DNA of 64,000 bases, taken from Xestospongia bergquistia. Taxonomy: Eukaryota > Porifera > Demospongiae > Haplosclerida > Petrosiidae. Within the stretch, counting starts at the first letter, position 1, and each line of letters begins with the position of its first letter. Location: positions 1,364,001 through 1,428,000 of the forward strand of contig OZ014419.1 of assembly GCA_963965975.1 (NCBI GenBank), in the 5' to 3' direction. This document shows positions 1-13,400 of the stretch, in pieces. Position numbers and translations under genes: made by a program. The notes under the pieces were generated by a model that saw only the letters and a program-made list of their open reading frames with translations, had not been told where the DNA came from and did no database searches.

Positions 1-105
1 TACACCACACATACACACACATAAAACCCTACAAATCCCTCTCCCCCCCGGTGGCGGGGGAGAGGGTATGTAGGGTGTGCGTGTGTGTGTGTGCTGCGTG
101 TGTGT
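1..105. repeat. Imperfect foldback hairpin
   Basis: A CA-rich left arm (about 8-48) ending in CCCTCTCCCCC pairs imperfectly with a right arm beginning GGGGGAGAGGG (56-66) and running into a GT-rich tract to about 95. This makes one long hairpin with a short GGTGG-type loop. It looks like a small foldback repeat or MITE remnant rather than coding sequence. Its left edge may lie outside the window. Confidence 0.6.
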
Positions 106-207
106 AGGTTGATGTCCTTTTTCACTTCCTCTTTCCTCCATCCATCCATCCATTACATTTTCATAACCAGTTCAGTTATAACTACCTTTTCTTTCTTTCC
201 CTGCAGG

Positions 208-462
208 ACCATCCCTGTTGAAAAAGATGAGCTGTCTCTCCATTCTACATCTATTCATTCATCATCATCTCTTCAGCAATGCAGTTCATTGACTTCTCTC
301 TCTTTTTCTTTCTCTATGTTCTCAAATTGTGGACTTGGTTGGTTGCTGGATTCTCTCTTTCTGGACTGGATGGACTATTGGGGAACTTTCTCTGGTTCTT
401 TCTGGACTGGATGGACTCTTCGGAACTTTCTCTGGCTCTTTCTGGACTGGATGTCTTTGTAA
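208..462 (+). CDS. Possible terminal exon of an upstream gene (partial)
   Basis: A pyrimidine-rich tract ending in CTGCAG is followed by an open frame that starts TIPVEKDELSLHS, is Ser-rich, and ends in a Trp- and Leu-rich tail at a TAA/TAG-rich region near 462. The tail is encoded by a DNA tandem repeat of about 41 bp (358-455, roughly 2.4 copies; repeated unit begins CTTTCTGGACTGGATGGACT). No family is recognised. The frame could equally be chance coding through a repeat, so the call is weak. If real, the rest of the gene lies left of the window. Confidence 0.25.
   Translation, partial: TIPVEKDELSLHSTSIHSSSSLQQCSSLTSLSFSFSMFSNCGLGWLLDSLFLDWMDYWGTFSGSFWTGWTLRNFLWLFLDWMSL
358..455. repeat. 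41-bp tandem repeat, about 2.4 copies
   Basis: The unit beginning CTTTCTGGACTGGATGGACT recurs three times with small differences (TATTGGGG versus TCTTCGG). It overlaps the doubtful terminal exon. Confidence 0.7.
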
Positions 463-978
463 TTTTTTTCTTTATAGTTTCTTAATATTTTTTCTGTTTT
501 TTTTGTAATTTTTGTAAAACATTTTTTTGTCAATTATATCTTTTTAAAAATTAAATTTCTTTATTTTGCTACTTAATCTTTTATTGTTGAATTGTTTAAA
601 CATAATTTTATAATAATAATAATAATAATAATATAATTATAATTTTATAATTGAATTCTTTATACTTAATTTTCAAATTACTTAAAATTTAAGTTATATC
701 TTTAACTTAGTTCTTTCTTAATTGATTCTTTAATTAATTTGTCAATCAATTGTACTTTTTTAAATATAAGAAATTCAAAATTTAATTGAATTAAAAAGAA
801 ATTCTTTTTGACTAATTTTTAGTTTTTATATTTAGTTTAAACGTTCTAAATTTCTTAGATTTACTTTTAGTTTAATAACTAATTGTTTTAATAATTGATC
901 ATACATAAAAATTTCTCTAGTTAATTAAACTTCTATAATATTATTTGTTTAAAAGGGCGTGGCACTGTTTATGCTCAA
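463..978. other. AT-rich intergenic stretch
   Basis: The stretch is very AT-rich, with poly-T runs, an ATA trinucleotide run near 610-632 and many TTAATT words. No gene is seen. The final 30 bases probably hold the 5' leader of the amidohydrolase gene. Confidence 0.6.
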
Positions 979-3751
979 ATGGCTGAAGACAAGTTAGTTG
1001 AGAAGTTAACAGACATTTTTTTCTTTTTTACACATATTATGATCTCTGTAGTGTGTCACTGATAACAGAGGAGACCACTCAGTCAGTGAGTGTTGAAAGA
1101 GAAACCGTGTTTTGTTCCAGTGTTCACACCCAAAGTTATAAGTTCTCTGTCAAACATCAGTGTCTTTCTGGACCACCCCCAGCAGTAGGAAGATGGTCGT
1201 TTCTTGGATATGTAGCACAGAAGGTAAAGAACATTTTTGATGTATATTTTACATAGATTAGAAAAATAAATTCACCTATTTATTGAGTCATAACGTTGTG
1301 GGAATATTCCAGAATGTCTAATCCCAAAATATGTAATACGTAATAGCCAATATGTCTAAAAAATATTAGTGAAAGTGATAAGGATAAATGTGATTGTTTG
1401 TTTACTGGATTACTTACTACATCACCTTCATTATAATAACTCTTATAGGACAAAATCTTTTCTCGTATCTCCAGTACTTCTTTGCCAATATTCACAACTC
1501 TGTTTAGAGTGAGGTTTACTCATAGCCAGATAAATGTTTCTTCATCTTTTTGTGTTTAGATAGTCTCCATTCTCTGTTCTTTAAATTATGGTCCTAATCT
1601 CAGTAAACTTATTTTCATAGTAGCAGCATTATCAGTACAAACATTCCCTGTCATATGTTAAATTAACACTGACTGTGATATTTAAAATTTCCAATACTAA
1701 GCTACCCTTTCAATGAACACTTTACATTAGACAATTAGGGATTAGATGAGTCATTTTGGGATTATACATTCTGGGATGTATTCCATACTAATTCCTATAT
1801 TACTGGATATACATTCTCCATGATTTACCTTGTTTAGTTAGGAGGTAATTTTTGCTATGAGCCTGAAGATCTGTTGGATTCACAAGGGGTATGTTCTCTC
1901 TCTGAAACTACCCAAGAAATTCTTCGTCATAGAGTTTTTCATGATTTAGTGAGTTGATTTAGTAATTTATTTTGACAAACTCTTTTGTCTCAGAATCCAC
2001 AGGATATTGTGGACTATCATTGCCATCTTGTTGGTCATGGTGACTCAGGATCAGAGTGTTATTTGCATGCATCTGTATGTACTTACTTTAAAAGTCACAA
2101 ACATACTAGTTCTGTCTTCCATATTGTGATTGTGTAATTGTTTTTTTTAACTGGCTATATAGGCCCAATCATGGTGGTATCCTCTACGTCGTCTCAAAAC
2201 TGCCATCTTTATGGGAGCATCACAAGTCACCGAAAGAGAAGGGTTAGTTGCTGCGGTTACCATTTCTCAAATTCCTTCTTCACTAGTGGTGACATACAAT
2301 ATATAAGTCGTCTCATTCGTTTGATTAATCACTTTGTTCCAGCTAGTGTCTTGAATACACCAGGGACAGGGTATAAACATGGTAAATATTGTATGCTCCC
2401 TTTTGACAAGTTCTATGATCCTGAAACTGGACAAGATGATCTTAACAGAACAACATTTGTAAGATATATAACTAGTGTTCTTTAAATACTCAATACACTT
2501 TGTCATTAGTATGTCCCCAATGAATACTCTCTTCAACTGGCTAATGAATTACCTGATTTATTTTATCCTGTGGGTTCTGTCAATCCCTATCGTCCAGATG
2601 CTCTCTCCATGTTACAGTACTTAGCTGAAAATGGAGTCACTATCATAAAATGGCTGGTAAGTTGATGAGGTATTGTGTAATTGTGTTTATTGTGTCTATC
2701 ATAGCCCAATTCCATGGGAATAGACCCATCAGATGAGAAATGTGTTCCTTTTTATAAAAAAATGAAAGAGTTGGATATGGTATAATTGATCACATGACTT
2801 ATTAGTCATATTATATGTACTATATTATTAAACATGTAGGTTTTGTTAGTACATTGTGGTGAGGAGCATTCTGTTAATGCTGGTTTTATTGATAATCGAC
2901 TTGGAAATCCTTTACTGTTGAGACAGTAAGCCAGCTGTCAGTTCTCATCTTTTATCCCCTCCTGTCTCTCTGTAGACCATTGAATTGTGGATTGAAAGTC
3001 ATTACTGCACATTGTGCTACTGAGGTAAGTATTGATGTTATTGTATTGTATTGTTTTGAGGTTAGTTTGGATCACAAAATGAATGTACTTCTTGTGTTTT
3101 GTGATCCTTATATGAAGAACCAAACATTTTAATGTCATATTAATTCCCAGGGCTATGCTACAGACTTTGATAACAATAATGTCTCTGTACCATGTTTTGA
3201 TCTTTGGTTACGATTGATGAGAGACGATCAGTAAGTCATGTGAACATCATGTGATTCAGTTGTCATGTGACCAACACATTAGGTATAAGGGTCTTTTGTA
3301 TGGAGATATAGCTGCAGTGTGTGCAGTCTTGAGAGTGTCCTACTTACAACAGCTAATACAAGCAACAGTAAAATAGAGCTTAGATGTCCCATCTGTTTTT
3401 ATTTTGTTCCTTTTCTACAATTCAGGACATCCATGATCGGCTGGTATATGGATCAGATTATCCAGTACCTGCTATTAATCTAGTTGTACATACCTCTCGT
3501 CTTCAAAGGTACAATAAATATCAGATAGATGGATGGACAGATAGGCAAAAAAATGCGTTAAATAAAGAAATTAACATGTTAGGTTTGGTCTCATTACTGG
3601 TGAGGAGAGAGTTGCTTTGAATGAGCTCTATCATTACAATCCTCTACTTTTTGATGTGGCTTCTAAGAGGGTGTTACGTGGTCCTAATAATGAAACATTC
3701 CCTGCTGCTCTATTCAAGGCCCACACTGACTTGCCCCCTGTGAAACACTGA
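979..3751 (+). CDS. Amidohydrolase-2 family metal-dependent hydrolase
   Basis: Fourteen exons can be joined in frame: 979-992, 1052-1223, 1838-1888, 1994-2074, 2163-2242, 2287-2458, 2510-2656, 2705-2779, 2840-2925, 2976-3024, 3151-3230, 3283-3367, 3426-3508 and 3583-3751. All junctions are GT-AG and together they give about 447 residues. The protein carries the TIM-barrel metal-site motifs of the Amidohydrolase-2 family: DYHCHLVG (HxH) early, KWLPNSMGIDP, LLVHCGEEHS, ITAHCATEG and YGSDYP (late Asp). Such enzymes hydrolyse or decarboxylate small cyclic or amide substrates with a bound divalent metal. The substrate cannot be told here. The N-terminus contains GRWSFLGYVAQKLGG, vaguely like the leader of bacterial relatives. 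Exons 1-2 and the 614-bp second intron are the least certain part; the core from 1994 is solid. The next gene is convergent, 190 bp away. Confidence 0.82.
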
Positions 3752-3837
3752 GCTACTATTGTAGGGGATAATAGTCGATATTATTGTATCCTTTTTTAGC
3801 TCCAAAAGTAAATTTATATAAATTATTTTTTGTGAAT

Positions 3838-3910
3838 TTATTTCTCAGCATATCAAAATTATAAATAGTTTATTATTTCTCAGCATATCAAAATTATAAA
3901 TAGTTTATTA
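3838..3910. repeat. 33-bp direct repeat, two copies
   Basis: TTATTTCTCAGCATATCAAA followed by an AT-rich 13 bp is present twice back to back between the convergent amidohydrolase and PAPS synthase genes. It probably lies in 3' untranslated sequence. Confidence 0.8.
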
Positions 3911-3942
3911 TTACATTTTATTGACAATAAATTTTATATTAA

Positions 3943-6637
<2,695 letters not shown>

Positions 6638-6835
6638 ATCACAGGAGAAGACGTCGTTATCACAAATTTAAGGGCTGTGGGCGCATTACACAATTCACCG
6701 AGAACGCCTCGGTACAGCATGAAAAAGAGCTTATAGGGCGTGGCTTAGCTGAAGTCATATGAAGACATAACAAAATATTGTATAAAACATTACATAATTA
6801 TTATAAACAAGTGATTTATTGCATCAGTATAAGTG

Positions 6836-7559
6836 CTATTGTACATGATCATCCTCTCTGCTATTATCAGTTCTAGTGGGAGGGGCAAATGGGATTCCAG
6901 CCACACCCTTTATGTGTCCATTACCTCGCTGGATCCGTCGGACACGATCAGGTTTCTCACGACGATATTGGACCATTCTTTGAAAATCTATAACATACAT
7001 AAAACCAGATATTTGTATCTGAATTTCAGGGGCACTAGATTGATAAGACTTTTCAAGTTCTGATGATATTCTCTCTTCATACAACCACCATCCTCCACCC
7101 TTAGCTTCGTAAACCCATTGAGGGGAAGTCTCAATGTCTTGTGATACAAGAGCTGATGGAGCTTTAGGGTGAGAGATAGCATCAGATGGAATAGGTGTCC
7201 GACATAAGGCACACACTCCTTGTCGGACAAAGACACCTTTGATACATAGATAACAAAAAGTGTGTTTGCAAGGTAAAGTTACTGGGTGGATCCTTTTATC
7301 CTGACAAATCGCACATAGTTGGTCTTCTGGTACAGACTTTTTGTCCTCTAAATAATAATAAGAAAGAATCAACATATCAACGCCTTGTTAATAATATCAG
7401 TGTTGTACAAGTAAACAATAAAAAGTGTATACCTTCTGATCTTAGTGATAACTTGCTTAATTCTGCTTCTAAATGATTGACATCATCTGTCTGGTGTTCT
7501 TTTGAGGTTTCCTGATCTTCATTGTCTTTTTTGTTGTCTATAGCTTCTTCATCAGCCAT
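6836..7559 (-). CDS. RNF146: RNF146/Iduna-like RING-WWE E3 ubiquitin ligase
   Basis: Family members bind poly(ADP-ribose) through the WWE domain and ubiquitinate PARylated proteins such as axin after tankyrase action. Two exons: 7432-7559 encodes an acidic leader (MADEEAIDNKKDNEDQETSK) and 6836-7347 the rest, joined across an 84-bp intron. The second exon has a C3HC4 RING (CAIC, then CKHTFCYLC, then CALC) followed directly by a WWE domain (PQWVYEAKGGGWWLYEE to VQYRREKPDRVRRIQR). About 210 residues in all, so it lacks the long C-terminal tail of vertebrate RNF146 with its tankyrase-binding motifs. A shared promoter with MOB1 is likely, since the two ATGs are 172 bp apart head to head. Confidence 0.93.
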
Positions 7560-7730
7560 TGCTACCGAGATTTGTTTATACCGTAAGTAATTTAAAAGAG
7601 GTGTGGCTTTCTAATTAAGGGAATGGCAGTAATTTCAATTGCCAAATTGATACTCAACCCACTAACTAGCTAGCTGGTGCCATCAACACTTTAGACTAGG
7701 AGGACCTATTGTCTCTTTAGAAGCAAGAAA
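7560..7730. promoter_or_regulatory. Bidirectional promoter between RNF146 and MOB1
   Basis: The start codons of RNF146 (-) and MOB1 (+) are separated by only 171 bp, so both 5' leaders and core promoters must fit here. No TATA box is obvious. The word AACTAGCTAGCTGG near 7660-7676 is a short palindrome. That the promoter is shared is inferred from spacing only. Confidence 0.5.
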
Positions 7731-9392
7731 ATGAGTTTCTTCTTAAACATGTAAGATTTTATAATGTTTATATGTAATTTCTAATAGAAACCTTGGTTGA
7801 TACTTACCTGATGAATGAATACTTGTATTATATACAATGCCAATTTTTTATTAACATTGTATTTCCTTCTTTAGGCGTAACTCCTCAAAGACCGTCAAAC
7901 ATAAACGGTTTCCAGAAGGATCACATGGACATGAACTGATGAAACACGCCTCTCAGACTTTAGGGTCTGGTAATATTAAACTTGCCGTTCAGCTCCCAGA
8001 GGGGGAAGACCTTAATGAATGGATAGCTGTAAATAGTGAGTTAATAGAAAGTTTGCTGTTTGTGATGCTACAGTGTAGTGTAGTGGGAATTGTATTAGGA
8101 CATGAAATGCTTCAGTCAAAGTGTGTGATTGTACATTCACAACTGGTATTGTGATGTGTGTGGGGACAATGGCCTCTTTACTCAATGTAGTAATTTTATT
8201 GATAGGCTATTAGATTTATCACAATTTGTCATTCTATTTGCACTGATATTAGATCTTGTAATTTTGTGTTTTGTATTTATTAGTATTGATTTTTGTGTCT
8301 TTTCGTTTCTTGTTTGCACAGCTGTCGATTTCTTTAATCAGATCAATATGTTATATGGTACAATCACTGAACACTGTACATCAGAATCTTGTCCTGTTAT
8401 GTCTGCTGGGCCTAAGTAAGAAGAGAGAAAGAGAGAGAGAGAGAGAGGTGGAATTAACACCAGTATGTCAACACCCAAAATGTCTATGTATCAAAATATC
8501 AACAAAGTAAATGTTTATTTGTTTGTGAACTGAGATAAATTGCAGTCTTGGCTTGCAACACTTGTTTCCTTAGCCAACTGACTATAAATACAGCGTTTAC
8601 ATCTAGAAAAACCAGGGCCTGGCTAGATTGGATTCTAAAAACAGTAGTTACATAATCAACAGTCATAAAATTATTTGGTCTCAGCAAAAAATTGATTCCA
8701 ATTTTGATTCACATTGGCATAGACATTTTAACATGTTGGTATTTACATTTTAGGAGTTGACATTTTGGACCAAACCCAAGAGGTGCAGATGTTAAAGTAC
8801 AATATATTGATTGATACAATACTATTCAAATCACTTCTTTCATCCATGCACTATTTCAACACATACACACACCACCTGTATGCATAAAGTATCACAAAAC
8901 ATTAAACAATATCTATTTAGCATGGAGAATGACTTGGCATTTATCCAAGATAAAAACTATAGCCCTCACTATATAAGGGGAGTATGTTATACCACAATAG
9001 TTAACCTGATTTTGAAAGGAAATTGGTATTGAGTTTATTTTTATTCAGTTATATTTATATGTTTGTTGATATAATAACTTATGGTTTGTATAGACAACAT
9101 TATAATTACTCATCACTTACTTGTATGGTAGTGGGAGTATATGGTACTTTACATAACAATCTCATTTATCAGTTGACGTATCATATTAATATCATATCTG
9201 ATTATCCTGTTATGTCTTTATATAGATTTGAATATCATTGGGCTGATGGTACCAATGTCAAAAAACCCATTAAATGTTCTGCACCCAAATACATTGACTA
9301 TCTCATGACGTGGGTACAGGAACAATTGGATGATGAGAATATTTTCCCTTCAAAAATTGGTGAGTTTGTTTTCAGAAATGTTATAGATATTT

Positions 9393-9445
<53 letters not shown>

Positions 9446-9795
9446 GGTGTTACTTTTCCTCGTAATTTTATCACTGTTGCTAAAACAATTCTCAAACGTC
9501 TCTTCCGAGTGTATGCTCATGTCTATCATGCTCATTTTGATGACATTCTCAAACTCAATGAAGAGGTCAGTTTAGCAAAGGATAAAAAAGTTTAAAAATT
9601 AATTTTTCACTAGCAAAAGACTCAATGATTGAGCCACACTTTTGGTGAAAAAACTAAACATTTCATTCCATCATTTAGGCACATTTGAACACTTCCTTCA
9701 AACATTTGATGTATTTTGTCCATGAATTTAACCTGATTGATAAACGAGAACTTACTCCAATGCAAGAACTGATCGACAAAATGCTGAAAGACTAG
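7731..9795 (+). CDS. MOB1: MOB1 kinase activator
   Basis: This is the Hippo-pathway co-activator that binds LATS/NDR kinases. Six exons: 7731-7750, 7875-8029, about 8321-8416, about 9225-9360, about 9447-9567 and about 9679-9795. The protein starts [25 protein letters not shown] and has the family core [14 protein letters not shown] and [18 protein letters not shown]. The zinc site is complete: HCTSESC supplies two Cys and YAHVYHAHF two His. The C-terminus [21 protein letters not shown] matches MOB1 rather than MOB2-4 types. Length is about 215 residues, as usual for the family. Intron 3 (8417-9224) is unusually long for this neighbourhood, and intron 4 ends in a (CT)n run that doubles as its polypyrimidine tract. 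A polyadenylation signal-like TTAATAAA lies near 9893. Confidence 0.95.
8417..9224 (+). other. Long MOB1 intron 3
   Basis: This intron of about 808 bp begins with a (GA)n tract (8421-8447). It carries the TTTTAGGAGTTGACATTTTGG-type near-repeat at 8725-8770 and no convincing exon. The other MOB1 introns are under about 300 bp. I see no coding potential beyond chance open frames. Confidence 0.55.
9397..9446 (+). repeat. (CT)n microsatellite serving as MOB1 polypyrimidine tract
   Basis: About 24 CT dinucleotides end directly in the CTAG acceptor of MOB1 exon 5. Length changes here would alter the splice-site tract. Confidence 0.9.
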
Positions 9796-10414
9796 TTATG
9801 TCTTATGTAATTATTGTAAAGTTACCTAATACACAACAATGGTACTCTGTCACACGTTATATAGCAATTATGAAACAATATTGTAATTTTTTGTTAATAA
9901 AAATTTGTAGTTTGAATGTGTTTTAATTGTATGTAAGTTAATCTCTCCTTTTCTTATTATATCTTTTAAAATTGCACACTTACTGATTGTATCCGATATG
10001 TCATTTCTGTGAAAATGGTTTTCATATAATTTTTTTTAATTTAAATAATTTCATGTTCAACAGGTTCAATGTCTTTTTTATTATTTATAGATTAAGTTAG
10101 AACGACAAGGCTATCAAAATTATTTTAACTATCCTTTTCTTTTTTGAGATTGACACTAAAATTTTACAGGTGACAACCTTTTTTGATCTCGACTACGGTA
10201 TGCAGATGATAAAATTAATGAAAATATTCATAGACCCTGGAGACTAAACAAAAGACGACAAACAACCGCGCCCAAACCGTATGATAACAGGGTGTGGTAC
10301 ATATTTGTGCGTATTGGTCGCAGAAGAAACGCCCTCTTTCTGCAACTGTCCGGTCTCTTTTCCAGTATTTCCAGCCGTTGATTGCAGGTTTGAAGCGAAA
10401 ATAAACTGTTCAAA
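9796..10414. other. Intergenic region, MOB1 3' end to cadherin promoter
   Basis: The left part is AT-rich and holds the MOB1 3' untranslated region. The right part (10240-10410) is noticeably more GC-rich and probably contains the cadherin promoter and leader. No gene is seen. Confidence 0.5.
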
Positions 10415-13400
10415 ATGGCTGCATTGTCTCGATGCAGACTAAAGGCGGTTCATACAGCAATACCACTTCTATTGCTGTTCCTGCTGCAGCAAGTGAGCCA
10501 CACCCATGCTCAAGGTGAGTATAAAACTATTACTTTATTTGTCAAAATATCTTACATTAATCAATTAAAATACAAATATGTGCATTAATTATTGTTTTAT
10601 TACACTTCTAGAAAATGAGTTTCCATATTTCAGTGGAGAAGAAGTAACTCTACATATATCTGAAAACTTCAACACAAGTATGAAATCACATCAATATACT
10701 CTGCATGTACTACTGATGGCATATATTTCTTTGCTGTTATTTAAAATTTACTGTTTTTATTATCTCATTGCAGATTTGTCAATCAACTCTGATAATCCTT
10801 TGCATGCCATGGATGATGAGAACGATACCATTGAATACTACATACCAAATGGAGGACTTGGTTCTTTATCGTTTGATATTGTAACAGTTAATGAAAGCAA
10901 TCTTGGATATTTTGGATATCTCTATTTCAAAAGTGGTGTCGTTTTAGATCGAGAGGTATGTTTCCTTACTAAATCCATTCTTAGTACCATAATTATGATC
11001 ATGACTATTACATAATGCAATTATCCCATAATTATTGATGTCTTTATTATGTTTGATCTTTTAGTCGAGAGATGAGTATAATGTGCGTGTGTATGCTAGA
11101 GACAATCAAGATCACGGCAATGTTCCTGATTCTTACATTGATGTCACTGTACGTATTACTGATATAAATGATAATACTCCAGGATTTTCAAACTTGCCAG
11201 ACACTATAACATTTTCAGAGGTAATATATTATTAATTTTATTGAGTGTCTTAAATAATATTGTATATATTTCATACCTAGAATACCAACATTAACACTGA
11301 ACTGTTTCAAGTTGTAGCAGACGATGATGACAGTGGTCAGAATGGTATCGTTAGATACAGTGTGATTGATGTAAGTGACCAACCAGCTGTGAATTTTTAT
11401 TTTGATTTACGTTGCAGGTTGATCCAGCATCTGGTTTAAACAAGTTCACCATCTATTTATCTAGTGGTCAGATTTTTCTAGCACAAAGTTTGGACTATGA
11501 AAGTGTGACAACATATGTATTGACAGTGAGAGCTCAGGTTAGAATTAATATTTACCACGGTGACATATTTAGTATCTAGAGAAATAAATTCTTTCAATTG
11601 ACTTTGTTTATTTTACTTAATATAATTTTGGTAACAAATTTGGTAATAAATTCCAAGTGTTTTGTTAATACTTCTTGTTTTTGTTCTATAGGACAAGGGA
11701 AGTCCACCACTGTCTACCAGTGAAGAACTTACTATCAATGTCATTGACTTCAATGATAATCCTCCAATATTTGATCAGACCATGTATGATAGACAAATCT
11801 ATGAAAATGTGACCAAAGTAGGACGACACATGACAATAATATTTTGAGACAATATTTATTCCTTCCTTGTTTTATGCAGGGATATTTTGTACTGAGTGTT
11901 TCAGCACATGATCAAGATATCGGAATAAATGACAGAATTATCTACTCATTCAATTCAAGTAAGAAATAAAGTACCAGGAGGTTTGATGAACAATCTGAGA
12001 AGATTTGATAATTACTGCAAAACACATCTGGTTTCCACAGATATATTACATTACATATATTAGGCGTTGGGTTTAGCAGTCAATTTGATTATTTCATTAA
12101 ACTTACAAGTTACCATAGCAACAATATGTCTATCATTATTAAGCAATTTTTTCTTGTTCTGCTAGGTGTTCCTCAAATAGATGGAGATGTAGCATTTCTT
12201 ATTAATTCAACAACTGGAGATATTACAGTAAATGCAAAACTGGACTATGAGTCTGGTGTATCTTCTTACTCACTCTTTGTTAAAGTCAGTCCCATATTAC
12301 ATGTACAGAAAATAATACTACTGTAGGCTGCTGAAGCAAATGATCCTAGTATGGTGGCAGCTGTTCAAGTGATAATCACGGTATTGGATATCAACGATAA
12401 TCCACCTACATTTGTCAAAACAAACTACAATTCTACATTAACTGAATCAACAGGTATTGGAACTGATGTTGTCACGGTGATGGCCATGGATCCTGACAGT
12501 GTAAGTGAACACTTTCAACAAAAGACTGCTACAAAAATCAATCCAATTTATTATGCATCACTTACGATATTCATACCATATATACAATAGAGCATAATTA
12601 AGTGTTTTAATTAAATGAATTCCTCTTTTCAGAGATATCCTTCATTTGGAGAGACATCTGTCACATATTTATTCTCTTTATTATAGGGAATTAATGGTCG
12701 ATTTGAGTTTGAACTGGTAAACTTACTTAATACACCATTTCCATTCAACATCACTGCTAGCCCAAATGGAGAGTCTGGCACAATACAACTGATCGACACT
12801 TTGGACTACGAGAGTTACCAGATGTACAAGTTTGAGGTAAGAAACCACTAGTCAATTATTATTATGTGATGTTATGTTTAGGTGAGAGCTGTGGAAGTAG
12901 TCAATACAAACAAGAAAACTGCTACAACTACAGTGACTGTGACTGTTGTCAATGAAAATGACAACACGCCTACCTTCACCAAAATTGAATATGCCGCTAA
13001 TGTATCAGAGAATGCTCCTCCTGGTACTCTGGTCACTAAAGTACTTGCCGAAGATGCAGATATAGGAACTTTTGGTGTGGTTTACTACTATTTGGTCAAT
13101 GACTATGGAAAATTTACAATTAACCGAACAACAGGTTTAATCACAACAACAGATGAGATTGATTTTGAGACAGTTCAAAGTTATGCATTGTCTGTAGTTG
13201 CTAACGATTCTGCTACTTTACCTGTACAACAAAAGTAAGTAGTACTATAGTGAGACTAGTCTCATACCCAGACCTACAACAATAGAGGAAGTACTTTTAA
13301 AGTTCCCTATTGTTATAGGTCTGGGTACGAGTCTACCGGACTACAGTGAGACTTGTCTACACTGGTACAATCATTAGATTCGTACTAACAATTACCAAAT

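Noticed and set aside
8129-8510. Open frames in MOB1 introns 2-3
   Set aside because: They merge the true exon 8321-8416 with intron sequence. MOB1 homology defines the exon limits.
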